Shown in pieces: positions 34,686 to 45,900 of a stretch of DNA of 49,281 nucleotides. The DNA is from Thamnocephalis sphaerospora (Eukaryota; Zoopagomycota; Zoopagomycetes; Zoopagales; Sigmoideomycetaceae): the NCBI GenBank assembly GCA_003614735.1, contig KZ992472.1, forward strand, positions 1 through 49,281, in the 5' to 3' direction. The notes beneath the pieces were generated by a model. It did not search any database. It saw nothing but the letters and a program-made list of their open reading frames with translations, and had not been told where the DNA came from. The translations under genes were made by a program, and so were the position numbers. The stretch's first letter is position 1, and each line of letters opens with the position of its first letter.

Positions 34686-35906
34686 ATGAAAGCGTCGGCA
34701 GAGCAGTCCACCGAGACAGCATTCAAGCTGCCTGAATGCAGGCGGAGCATGCTAGTGGTGACAGCAGCACAACTGGCCAAAGTGCGGCCGTCGCGTGCAA
34801 TGTTGGACGCCGTGGTGGACGCAACGCGCGACCACCTGTTGATACTGCTCCATGCCGACGACGTGGAGACGCTGGCGCTGCAGCCCACAGAGGAGCATAG
34901 CTGGCGCACTGTGCAGGATGCTGTAGCATACGCCTATGTGACTGCCCTTGCGGCTGAGCAGCGCGCCCACCGTCCATGGCTCACCGTTACTGTGACTTTG
35001 GATGGCTGGTGCGGCTATGCACCCGGTGTGGAAGAGCCTAGCTGGGAACGGGCGTTCTTCAGCGTATCAGACAGCAGAGGTATGCTCACAAGCAGCGCAT
35101 GTGGTTGCCGGGGTGTGCATATAGCTAACCACGTCGCATGTGAACGTAACTAGCGGCTGAAATCGTTCAATCGTGGAACGATCAGCGCCAAAAAGCCGGC
35201 CTGTCTTTGCTGGAGAAGCAGGTGCTGCCCGAGGTTGCATCCGCGCCTTTCTCGACATCTACGGCGGTCGCAACTGCCGATGGCGGACAGTGTAGCAGTG
35301 CAGAAGCAACGCTAGTCGCTGCTGGTCAGAAGGAGGAAGAGCGATACAAGCACGTTGCGCTAGGCGGTACATTCGACCATTTGCACGCAGGCCACAAGAT
35401 TCTACTCACAGTCGCAACATGGCTGACCGACGACCGAATCTTTTGCGGTGTTACTGGTACGCGTGCAGTGACGATATCCAAGGCATCATGCGTGGTTGCG
35501 TCTGCTCACTTTCTGCCGTTCGTTAGATGGAGGTATGCTACAGGGAAAGCAGCATCCCGAGTATTTGGAATCCACCGAATCGCGCATTGCGCATGTGCAC
35601 AGCTTCCTGACCACAATTTGTCGGAGGCGCAATTACGTGGTAGACCGTCTCTACGATCCCTTTGGACCGACCATTACAGACGCCAGCATTGATGCACTGG
35701 TGGTATCACGGGAAACCAAGCGCGGTGGCGATGCTGTGCAAAAGGAACGGGCTGCGCGTGGTTTCCCATCGTTGCGCGTGCGTGTCATCGACGTGGTGGC
35801 CGCTGGACGGCAGTCGCTCTGCGAGTCCGAGTGGACCGACCTTAAGCTAAGCTCGACGCAGATTCGGGCCCGGCTGGAGCGTGAAGGCGCACCTCGACTG
35901 GGCTAG
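34686..35906 (+). CDS. CAB4: Phosphopantetheine adenylyltransferase (Cab4/CoA synthase PPAT domain)
   Basis: This enzyme joins AMP to 4'-phosphopantetheine to give dephospho-CoA, the penultimate step of CoA synthesis. The N-terminal 200 residues are a family-specific extension with LLILLHADDVETLALQ. The nucleotidyltransferase core starts YKHVALGGTFDHLHAGHKIL, with the HxGH motif as HAGH, and continues DDRIFCGVT. A 78-nt intron follows, then QHPEYLESTESRIAHVHSFL, LYDPFGPTITDASIDALVVS, RETKRGGDAVQKERA and, near the end, SEWTDLKLSSTQIRARLERE with the KLSSTxxR motif. It stops at TAG 35904-35906. No dephospho-CoA kinase domain follows, so it is the fungal monofunctional type. Three exons are seen. 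ATG 34686 is the first in the exon. Confidence 0.92.
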
Positions 35907-36853
35907 GCACGACATGTAAGTATATCAGCAACCCGCGGGTTCGGCGACACGATGACGATTGCACTGGGCGCATTTCCTTTCTCGATAGCACCTGTAATTG
36001 CGGCCAGAGTCGATGTGACGATGGCAACAAATGAACATGCGGTGCATGTGCACGCGAATGTCTTTTTGGCTTTAGACGGAGCGATGTGCACGCAAACACA
36101 TGAACGCACACTGCGATATCGGCAAGGTGATTAGGGCCAGGTACAGGGTGTCCTGCAGAGGATAGTATTGTCCTGTCCACAATTCTCGTGACTGTTGATA
36201 CACATGGAGCTGTCGAGCACATGTGCCAACTGGCGCGACACGGCCGACCACAGCGCGCAACACACTGGGGTAGCGACGGCTTGAACAGCAGACCGGTCGT
36301 CCAGCCTGGAACCGACCAAAGCAGCGTCTCGAGCGGTGATAGGGAAGAAATAGAGGCTGTCGACCGACTGAACCGACCGTCGCCATGGTGAAGCGAGCAC
36401 AAAATGGCGCCGACTACGATGCGCAAGGATGCGGACGGCGCAGTCGGCGGCAGATGGCAGTCTACATACCAGGAGCGTTTGGCATAGCGGTGACAGTACC
36501 TCAGGAGAAAGTGGCAGATGCGTAGACGGATAGAAACGTGAGTGAGCGATGCAACAACAGCGAGAAGTGTAGAAAACTATATAGCAGGTGAGCGAGCGTA
36601 AGCAGGCAAAAGGCGGTCAGGTCAATGCAGGAAAATGTACCAAGTGCGCCAACCACAGCAAAGCGCGCAAGCGCTGGGCGTAGATGGAGAAGGAGTGCGC
36701 CGTGATTGCACTAGCCATGAGCAACGGCGACGACGGCAAAGACAAAAGGGCACATGCTTGGTCGGCATGCGAGCGAAAGGTAGGTTGCAGCAAAAGCGCG
36801 CGGGTGAAGTCAACACACCGGCGATGCGCTGTTATGCAAAAAGGTGATGGTGC
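35907..36853. other. Convergent intergenic region with candidate small minus-strand gene
   Basis: This lies between the stops of PPAT (+) and PBP1 (-). A minus-strand frame ending at 35903 (start about 36109) reads SFVAIVTSTLAAITGAIEKG and then NAPSAIVIVSPNPRVADIL, with a possible membrane helix. Open minus-strand frames at 36426-36100 could be its upstream exons, but three frames compete there. The + strand from about 36480 to 36850 shows no conserved frame. Nothing here is firm. Confidence 0.3.
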
Positions 36854-39800
36854 CTATGCGCTGCTCCCGGCAGCTGCGGCAGAGGATGGCTGTGCGCCCG
36901 TGGACGAGGCCGAGGATGGAGGCTGCGGCTGCTCTGCGCCGTTGGTGTCCACCACGGCCATGTGCATCGGATGCGGGCCAGCGATGCCAGGATGCGGTGG
37001 TGCCATGGTATGCATTGCGTGCATTGGCGGCATCGGATGTGGCGAAGAGTGCTCGCCCGGAACACCCGGCTGCATGTACGCCGGCATCATTTGCGAGTGC
37101 ATAGGATGTGGCGCCGGCGGCATCATCATGCCTGGCTGAGGCGGCACGCCAGGCTGCATCGGCATGCCAGCCATCACCTCGGGCGGATAACGCATCATTA
37201 CTGGCGCGCCTAGATGAACAAGAGTACCGATGTGTGAGCCACGACAAGTCAACAAAGCGCATGTACAAACGAATGCAGTCTCCTACCGTGTGGGCCTTGG
37301 TATGCATACATGGGCGGCATCTGCATTGGCATCATGGGTGGACGCGGTGCCATGGCTGGCGAGAAGCCAGGCTGCGGCGCAACTGTGGCCTGGGGCGGAA
37401 GCGGACCTGAGAACGGCGACGGTGGCGGCGGCTGCGCGTCGGGCGAGGTTTGCGCACCAGCTGCCACAGCAGCAGCGGCCGGCGTAGACACCTTGGGCTG
37501 GAACGGCTGGCCTGGTCGCATCACGGCTGGCGCCATCTGCGGACTGCCGTACATGGGCGGCACGCCAGCGTTGGGTGGCGGTGGTACGCCATGCGGCACA
37601 GGTGGCGAGAACGCCACGGGCGGTGCAAAAGCAGGGCTCATGTACGGCATAGCACCTGGCTGCATCGGCATCGGCGCCATGCCAGGCATAAACTGCGGCG
37701 GCGGGTACCGATGGTATGGCGCCATCGGATACGGGAAACCATACTGCGGAGCCATCATAGCCTGAGGATACGCGTCCGAGTCGTCTATGCCGTGCCCGGC
37801 AGTCGTTTGGAACTGCTGGCGGAACGGCTTGTCGCCAAACTCCCAGGTGGGCGGCGTGGTCTCGGACGAGCTCTCCTCCTCGTCATCCGCATCCTCTCCT
37901 GCCTCGGCCTTCTTGGAGAAGATGTCGCGCACCGACATCTTGCCCTTTTTCAGTTGACGATCTCCAAAGAATGGATTGTACACCGGCTCAGGTATAAACG
38001 CCTTTTTGGCACCAGGCACAAACGGCGCAGCTGCCGGATTCGGTCGAAACTCGGTGGCATTGGCGTTCAACTTTGAGCTAGTCGGCGTGCTAGAGGCGGT
38101 GGTCGCTGGCGCCGCCGGCGTGCTGCCAGCGGTTGGCGTGGCAGGTGCCTGTGAAGCAGTCTTTGTCGACTCCTCCTTTTGACCTTCCCTTTCCTTCTGG
38201 CTCTCATCCTTGGCAGCGGTCGCTGGCTTGGTCATTTCCTCGGTCTTGGCCTCGCTGGTCTCCGTGGAAGCGGCCGGCACCGGTGGATCCGACTTTTTTT
38301 CCTCCGCGGCAGGCGCTGGCGGCTTGCTGTCTACGGCTGCCTCCTTTGCCACTTCCTTCTCCTTTGTGGCCGTCTTGGACGCAGCGGCCGACTCGTCAGC
38401 CTGGGTCTTTTCAGCGGTGGCCGTTGCCGAATCAGAATCCTTGGGTGCGATGGGCTTTAGCGTGAAGGATTGGCTAAACTTGATGAGTTCAGCGAGCCGC
38501 GAATCCTTCTCCTTTTTGATAAGCGCCTGTTTCTTCTGCTGCAGCCGTTCTTTCTCGGTAGAGACAAACTTGCGGAAGGTGCCGACCACCTGCGCCTCAA
38601 TGGGCCTCTTGGGTGCTCTTTCCGCCAGCATCTTTTTGTCAAACTTGGCCAAGAACGCACTGCGCAGCGCTGCCTTTCTGGACTCTTCATCAGCTGCCTG
38701 CCCGCCCAGCGCATCGGTAGAGCTGGTGCTGCGAGCAAGTGGCCCTGGTCGAAGCAACTCCACCGGCAACCGAGAACCAGGTGTATCACCCTTGGCGTCT
38801 GTGCATGGAGCATAATCGTTAGCTGGCCGATAGCTGGCAGACGTAAAACATGCACGCACGCACACACGCACGCACGCACGCACCTTGCTTCAAAGCGGGC
38901 AGGCCAGACTGTGCCGAAGATGTGACAGCAAGCGTACGCTGCTTCTGCAGCGCCACCGGCTTCAGCGAATGACTTGGCAAAGTCGACGACGTACCAGACG
39001 CAGTGGAGTTTGCAGACGGCGACGCTGCGGCAGAGGAAACCTTGGCATCGCCCGTTGTCTCCGAGGTTTTAGCTGCGGACGACGACTCAGACTTCGCCTC
39101 CACCTTTTTAAGCGACGACTCAATCTGCGGTATACCCTTGAGCAGCTCATGCTTGAGCTTGCTCAGATAGGAAGGCGTCAACTTGCGCACTGATGTCGAG
39201 GCAGTCGCGGCAGCTGCGCCAGTCGCAGCCGCCGGTCGGTTGGCCGCCTTTTCCACCAGTGGGTGCTTCTGCACAGGCGACTGTCCCGACGTGCCAGCAG
39301 GCTTTGGCTTCAGCTGCAACAGTGGCGGTTGCTTTTGCGGTGCCGGCGTCGACGTTGCAGCCGCTGGCTTTGAGGGCGACGCAGTTGATGACGTAGCTGC
39401 TGGCGGTGGCGGTGGCTGCTGCTGCTGCTGCTGCTGCTGATACTTGGCACGCGACTGCGGCGGCTGGTATTTACCTTTGCCACCGCCCAGCGCACCCGGC
39501 ACTGGCGCCTTGCTACGCAACACTGCGCCGTATCGATCTTCCTCGTCCATGCCGTCTTCCGGCACCGACTGGCCACGCTCCTCGGCAACGTGCACGTTGT
39601 CCGTGGTAGACCGGAGAATCTCATTGGCAAGCTTGATCGCCGCCTTTTCGCGTTCCTTAAAGTCCGGTTTGCTGCGATCCAACTTTGTCGTGTAGAGCTC
39701 CTCATTGTAGTCTGAGCGGACGCCAAACAGCCGCTGGTTTGCCTCAAACTGGTCCCAAGACTGAGCAGGCGACGATGCACTCGAGGTCATCCAGTCATTA

Positions 39801-40360
39801 CCCAGCTCTGGCAGCCCGTCCTCATCCAAATAGTCGGCCCACTTGCGCAGCGTGCGCTCGCGTGTCTCTCCCTTTTTGCCGCTAATGGCGGTGTCCGTCT
39901 TGAATCCTACGCGGCCGCCGTAGTGGTAGCAGCAGTGTTAGACATGCATATCGTACCATCCGCGTACGCTCAACCGCCCACCATCCGATGCCGGCGACTG
40001 CGGCTTTTGCGGCAATGGTACGGCGGGCGCTGCCGGCAGCGTAAAGTCTACGGCTGCCGCATCAATCTGCATCAGATCCTTGGCAAGCACGACAAGCGTG
40101 TGTACTGGCGCATCAGGATCCTTGTCGGCATTGACACCGTTTCCAGCAGCAGCCATGCCGTTCTGTTTGCCCTTGGCATCCGGCAGGCGCCGTGCCATTT
40201 TCAGTACAATGCCAAGTTCGCCTTCGGTGGCTGCCGCGTGAAACAGTCCTTCGTACTGCGTGCCATTCTTGACGGTCACCTTGACACGTGTACCCTGTAG
40301 ACCACCGGTGATGTACCATGTTAACGCCAGTCGCCAGACGTGACTGTCGTTCGTCGCCAT
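36854..40360 (-). CDS. PBP1: Ataxin-2/Pbp1 homologue (poly(A)-binding-protein-interacting protein)
   Basis: Pbp1/ataxin-2 binds Pab1 and shapes stress granules and mRNA stability. The first recognised exon (40360-39938) has an Lsm-like domain: GTRVKVTVKNGTQYEGLFHA and GELGIVLKMARRLPDAKG. After an intron comes the LsmAD region: VGFKTDTAISGKKGETRER, EANQRLFGVRSDYNEELYTT and ERAREKAA-type helices. A linker carries eight Gln in a row and Pro/Ala runs. A basic helical block follows, then a PAM2 motif, LNANATEFRPNPAAAPFVPG, the site for the MLLE domain of poly(A)-binding protein. The C-terminus is Met/Pro-rich low complexity, ending at 36854. At least five exons; one intron begins inside a GTGC repeat. 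Further 5' exons upstream of 40360 are possible, since a Gly/Arg/Ser-rich frame lies at about 40560-40690. Confidence 0.88.
38851..38883. repeat. GCAC/GTGC tandem repeat at a PBP1 splice donor
   Basis: A 33-nt repeat of GCAC units with one CACA interruption covers the first bases of the intron 38883-38799. Read on the minus strand it is GTGCGTGCGTGC..., so several GTGCG donors lie 4 nt apart. Using the first keeps the frame (ALKQ-DAKGDTPG). Confidence 0.85.
39416..39439 (-). repeat. (CAG)8 tract encoding polyglutamine in PBP1
   Basis: Eight pure CAG codons (CTG on the + strand) encode eight Gln followed by a Pro run. The tract lies in the linker after the LsmAD region. Confidence 0.95.
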
Positions 40361-42909
40361 GCTTCATGCTTCATGCCACCGCTGCGCCACCTTCACCGCC
40401 TATACACATACCACCAGGTGCATTAGCAAGAACAAGGTCCGATCGTGCTGATGCATGGCATGCTGGTCATTTTCTACGCCGCATGTCGAATACAACCGCG
40501 ATTAGCCGGTGAGCATGACAAAGCTACACCCGCGTAGATGCCACTCTCGTGACAACGCCAGTCGAGATACCTACGTTGCGGTCCATTACGCTCAGACGAA
40601 AACGAGCCCTGCGGACTCCACTTCGCCTTGTGGCCACGTCCACTCCGGTCCGAGCTACGCCCACCGTCACATGGTTGGATGGCGCAAAAGGTTAGCACCG
40701 TCCGTGATCCGCGTGGTCCGCCAGCTCCACATTAGTAACAGCGGCTGTGTTGGCGCAAACCAGCACGCATACACAGCAGACATACGGCCATTGCTTGACG
40801 GGTCTCTTTTGGGCGCATACAGCCATGTATACTATATATGCATGCCATGCCGCCGCCACCGTTGCCATGCGTTGACCAGAGATGTCGTTTGTCACAGCAT
40901 GCATAGCCAAGGCCAGCCGCCCGCCTCGACCGCCGTCTTACCTGGAAAACGTGTTGTAACGGCCGCGCGACCCCCGTGAGCCTGTGGACATTGCGCGTGC
41001 ACCTCACTGCGGGCGGAACTGAAGGTGACGAGGACGTTGCGTGATCAGCAGCACCGAGACAACAGTGGCAGCGATGGCAGAACAAGCCAGATGCGCAGCA
41101 GCGGTTCGGAGCTTGTCAGTGCGCACGTCGGCAAGGAGGTTGAAGCGTGGCAGAGGAGCGATGAATGTGGCGGCGGCGCGTGTTGTACAACTACAACGCG
41201 TCAATAGCGACCGCTACGTGGCGCTGCAATGCGAACAAGAAACACGCGCAAACAAAGCGAGGAGATGGAAAGGCGAGGCGGCAGAGCGAGCGAGAAAGTT
41301 AGAGACAAACAGATGAGAAGTGTGCGTAGCCAGCGGGAAAGGGGTCGACGGATAGGCGTGTAAAGGGTGGTGAAGAGAGAGGAAAGAAGGAAGAATCGAC
41401 GTCAGCCGTCTGGAGCGTACACGCGGATGCACGAGAGAGTGAGAGTGAGAGTGAGAAACGAACAGAGGAGCACGCGCGCAAAAGGCGGTGCGTATCGAGT
41501 TGGCGGCGGTGACGCACTGGGAAAGTGGGAGAGTGGGAGAAGGAGAGTGAAAGGAAAAGCGGGATAAAGAGAGAATGAGACCGCCGTAAGGCAGCGTCAG
41601 TCGGAAATACGACGACGTAGATAGCGTGTGTGTGTGTGTGGACGGAAGAGTAGGCAATCGTGCCAAGGTAAGGAACAGGCTAAAGCGTAGGCGGCGGCGA
41701 AAAGACGAAGCAGGGATAGCGACAGACCAGTGAACCAACCGTCGGTATAGCGTAGGGAGACGGGCGCAGATGAAGGTGTGGCGGTAACAAATAGACGCAA
41801 ACGGAACGCAATACGAAGCGGTAATGAGCAAGCTGTGTAGAGAAACAGACGAGAGAGAGAAGAGTGGCTGCAACGCCACACAGCAGACTTGACGATGGGT
41901 GGATTCAATAAGACGCAGCACAACGGTCCCACAGCAACCAGGACGTGTCGCGTAGAAGAGCGACACTGGACGGCAGCGCGCAAGGAGGCTGCTGTGAACA
42001 GACACGCAAGCTAACTGGCCCGCGCCCAAGTGTATGTAGGCGTGTATTGCACCGCAAGTGAATGAGTGTGCCGGACACGAATGAAAGACCGAAAACAGCA
42101 AAACAAGGGCAGCAGACGCGCCGACCAACCTCACGCTCGCCGGCAGAAAGTACGCCTAAAAGACGAGCGCCAGCGAGAAGAGCGCAAGGCACCGAGCGGA
42201 CAGCACTGGGCCAAAAAGACGGCAACGGTCCGCAGTCGAGCGCGCCAGCAGCACAGAGTAGACCAGCACCCGCAAGGCGCAGGGCACGTGTGGACGGGTA
42301 GGGTAAATACCAGGCGAGAAAAGAGGACAGACGCAATGTGTAGGGAAACAAACGGAAGTGAAAGCGTCGCGGTAGTAGGTGCTGTGTAAGCGTATAGTGT
42401 GAGCAAAGAGCAGGCAAACGAAAGAGCGGGGAGCGAGAGGAGACGGAGAGCGAGGATAGAGAGCGGTGCCGGCAGTGGCGCAGAGGGTAAGACGGATGGC
42501 GCACGCTAGTAGCAGGCGGCGACAGCGACGTCAGCGCAGTACGCGGCGAAAGACGGCGAGTGAATGAAAGAGAGAAAAGGTCCAACACCAGACGAGGTAT
42601 TTGCCGCACAATGCTTCGCTCATCTAGACCTCAACGCAGGCCTGCCGATCACCGACCCTCACGCCCAATGGCCAATGTCGGCAAAAGTTTGCTGTTGCAC
42701 ACGGAGCCCGCTCTAGGTGTGGCACGGTGGACGCCGAGAGCAGCGATCCAAAGGACAGGTCCAGACACGGAAGAGCATGGGCAAAAACACATGTTATATC
42801 AAAGGCAGCGGCATCCTCCATCACGAGCACGGCCGCACCATGGTCGGTAAGGGCATGCGCCGCCAAATGGCCAAGCATGGCTGTTCCGACCAGCACGGTC
42901 AGTGCCACT
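40361..42909. other. Strand-asymmetric non-coding region upstream of PBP1
   Basis: From about 41,060 to 42,600 the + strand is markedly purine-rich, with AGAG, GTGAGA and GGGAGA runs such as 41437-41457 and 41520-41556, and a (GT)n run at 41627-41640. The minus strand is therefore pyrimidine-rich, and long minus-strand frames (306 codons at 42134-41214, 234 codons at 42609-41905) are open mainly because stop codons need purines. Their translations are Ser/Leu/Arg/Cys-rich without domains. The stretch lies 3' of the Neo1-type gene and 5' of PBP1, both on the minus strand. It may be a PBP1 promoter or long leader. From 40360 to 41000 a few short exons of PBP1 may exist. Confidence 0.5.
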
Positions 42910-45900
42910 TCATGTCAGCTTGGCATAACTGGGCGGAGCAAACATGCGTCGGACGCGTTTCACGACGTAGAGCGGCAGACTGCTGACGGCAGTGATGACC
43001 AGTACGCGCCAGACAAATGCCCACGTCAAGATAAACGCCATATCTTGCGGCACAGAACACGTTGGCACGTTAGCACGGCGCTAGAGCGGCACAAGACATT
43101 GGCCGCGCGTCCTACCAAAGTCTACGTCAAGAAAAGACATGGAGCTAATGTAGATGAGGAGCGTAGCAAGCTCTGCATACAGCATGTACCGGTGCCTATG
43201 CAGCAAAGGACTCGTTGAGCTATACCACAAGAACCGCCACCTGAAAATGCCGTCTTACCAGGTGTTGATCTCAAAGGCTACCATCAAAAGCTCGTTGAGC
43301 ACCAGGGCCGTGAACGAAATGGACACAATGTTCATAAAGTCGTCACGGAACAGCCAGATGGCCAGCATCATGATGGCACCGCCTGGAAACAACGCCAAGG
43401 TGTCGCCGCAAGGTTAACATGTCACCAAATTAGCCGCAAACGTAACTACACTCACCCTGATACAAACTAATGAGTAGCCAGGAGAAGAAGGTCTTGAACG
43501 AAAGCGACCGGCCTTTGCGCAGCTCCTTGTAGAGCTCCGGGTAGAGCAGCGCAATCTCCTCGTTGACATCGCGGTCCAGCACCAGCGAGAACACAGGCGC
43601 CATGGTGAACACGGTCGAGTAGCCGACGATCAGCGCGCCCTGGTAGAGCGCAATGGGGGCAAAGTAGAATATCGATGAGAAGACAGCCTGCATCACCGAG
43701 ATGATGAGACCACGGTGGATGACAAACTGACTAAGCTTGGCAGAGCGCTTATCTGCAAAAGACGCATCACGCGGTACATGCAGAATTAAGAGATATAGCG
43801 CATCTACGCTGCATCACACCCAGTGCGTCGGCGCAAGCAAAGGATACAGCTGTTGCGGCCATGCCACACTACACTCACCAAGCAAGGTACGACATTTGTT
43901 AGCGAGAAAAAGGGTAGCATGCAATGACGCTTGAGCGCATAAACGTACAAAGTAACTTGGTCAGATGGCTAAATTGTGTGATGGAAAAATCGGCTGCAAG
44001 TGACGCCTGACGACCCTCCTTGCCGACAATGCCCACGCCTGTTGCAGAACGCACCATCACATTACGCAACGTCGCACAATGCATGAGCAACAGCATAACG
44101 GCAGCAGCCTCGAGGGCAGGACAGCGTGTGTCAGTCGACACCCGACTCACCAACATGCGCCGTCTGAATCATCGACACGTCGTTGCCTCCGTCTCCGATC
44201 GCGCATACGCGCTTGCCAGTGTGCCGCTTAATGATCCGGGTGATATCAGCCTGGCAAGCAGCGGCAGTGAGTGGAACGTCCAAATGCGTCAGTCAGGCGT
44301 CCATGCCGCGTACCTTTTGGGTGGGTGAGCAGCGGCAGCAGACCACCGCCGGCAGTTTCACGGCTATGCTGATAAACTCGTCGCGACAAGTGTCCAAGCA
44401 AAGCTGCGGCGTAGACAGCGTGCAAGGGCCGAATGACAGATTGACCATTAGGCGCACTGTAGCTGACATGCAGCCAACCGGCCGATACACACCTGAAGTG
44501 ACTCGCCATCAATCACCATGCAACAGTCGCGCTTATTGCGCACCGCCTCCAGCTCTTCCTGTATTTCATGCACAGAGCGCACTAGCATGCGGGGAACCAG
44601 GGTGAGCCTCGGTGTGCGCACCCGTTAGTCTTACATACAACGCACCTCTGGATATTTGGTGAATGGCCTGATTTCGTGATACAAGCCGCGAGGAAATGGC
44701 GATGCAGGTGGCCGTCTCAATCTTGTCGCCTTGATTTGACACGCAGGTTAGCTCATGCATGCCTCTTTTGACCGTCTGCTGCCGTCACCGCATCCTACCC
44801 GTAAGCATCCAGATCTTTAGCCCAGCGTTGCGCAGCAGCTCCAGTGTGCTCTTGACATCATCCTGCAGGCGGTCTTCAACGCCAGTCAAGCCAAGCAGCT
44901 CGAGATCGCGCTCTAGCTCATTCTCAATCACGCTGCGGATGGCACCAGCACGATCGTGTAGCGACACCTTGGCGGCATTGTGCCTTCACCAGATGATTGT
45001 GTAAGAGGAGTCAGGACCTGTAGCGCCATATACACTCACCGCTCTGCAAATGCTTGATACTCCTCCTCAGACATCCGCTTGCGTGCCACCACCAATGTGC
45101 GCAGTCCCTCACGCGCCATGTTGCCGCATTCTTCGTCCAGCCTGGTACAAAAGGGTCCCGCGTGTGTTAACTCTGCGTAGCAGCATGCCGGCCGACATAC
45201 AAACACCTACCAGTCGTTGTACTGCACGATGCGGGCCATCACGGCATCGGCACCCTTTTCAAAGAAAATGAGCTCGCCGGTTGCCATCTCGCGCACAATG
45301 ATGCCCATGCGCTTGGTCTCGCTGGTGAACGGGAAAATATCCAGCACCTCATAGACGTGCTGATGCCCATCCGGTGCTTCAAGCGTGATACTGCGCAAGT
45401 CTCGTGCAGCCAGTCGAAGGCCAACGGCCGCCGTCCAACGCACGATAGCAACCTCGTCCGGTGATGCGGCCTGGTAAGTTACTGAGCCGTCGTCCGACTC
45501 GATCGGCGTCACCTGTGATCGATTCCGCAGACAGTTGATAGACAATACAGCAAGTAAGCAGTGCTAGTCACTCACATTATGGCAAAGTGCAAGTGCAAGC
45601 GCCACGTCACGCACGCGTGCAGACATGTCACGGCGAGCACGTGTCGCCATTTCAGTGCCTGCGCAAGCGCAAGTGCGTCAGTGTCTCATGTACACGTAAA
45701 GTTGCACCTGCCAATTTCAACTCACCATCACGCCGATATGCCTCAGCCAAATGGCTCGACACTTCATCCATAGAGTCCATTGCAAACGCCATGGTACCCA
45801 TGTGCAGTTTCTTAAGCTCCATGTCTGATTCACACCCGTTGCCGTTAGTAAACACGCACATACGCTACCATTACCTCCGCAGACCATACATACCGTTCTT

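Noticed and set aside
36854-37255. Met/Pro/His-rich C-terminus of PBP1 as a separate gene
   Set aside because: It joins in frame to the preceding PBP1 exon (YAYQGPHG to APVMMRYPP) across a normal short intron, and such tails are usual in this family.
38470-38925. Plus-strand ORF opposite PBP1
   Set aside because: It is antisense to the PBP1 exon containing the basic helical block; no independent support.
41214-42134. 306-codon minus-strand ORF upstream of PBP1
   Set aside because: It lies on the pyrimidine-rich strand, where stop codons are depleted. It has no domain, and neighbouring frames are similarly open; better explained by composition.
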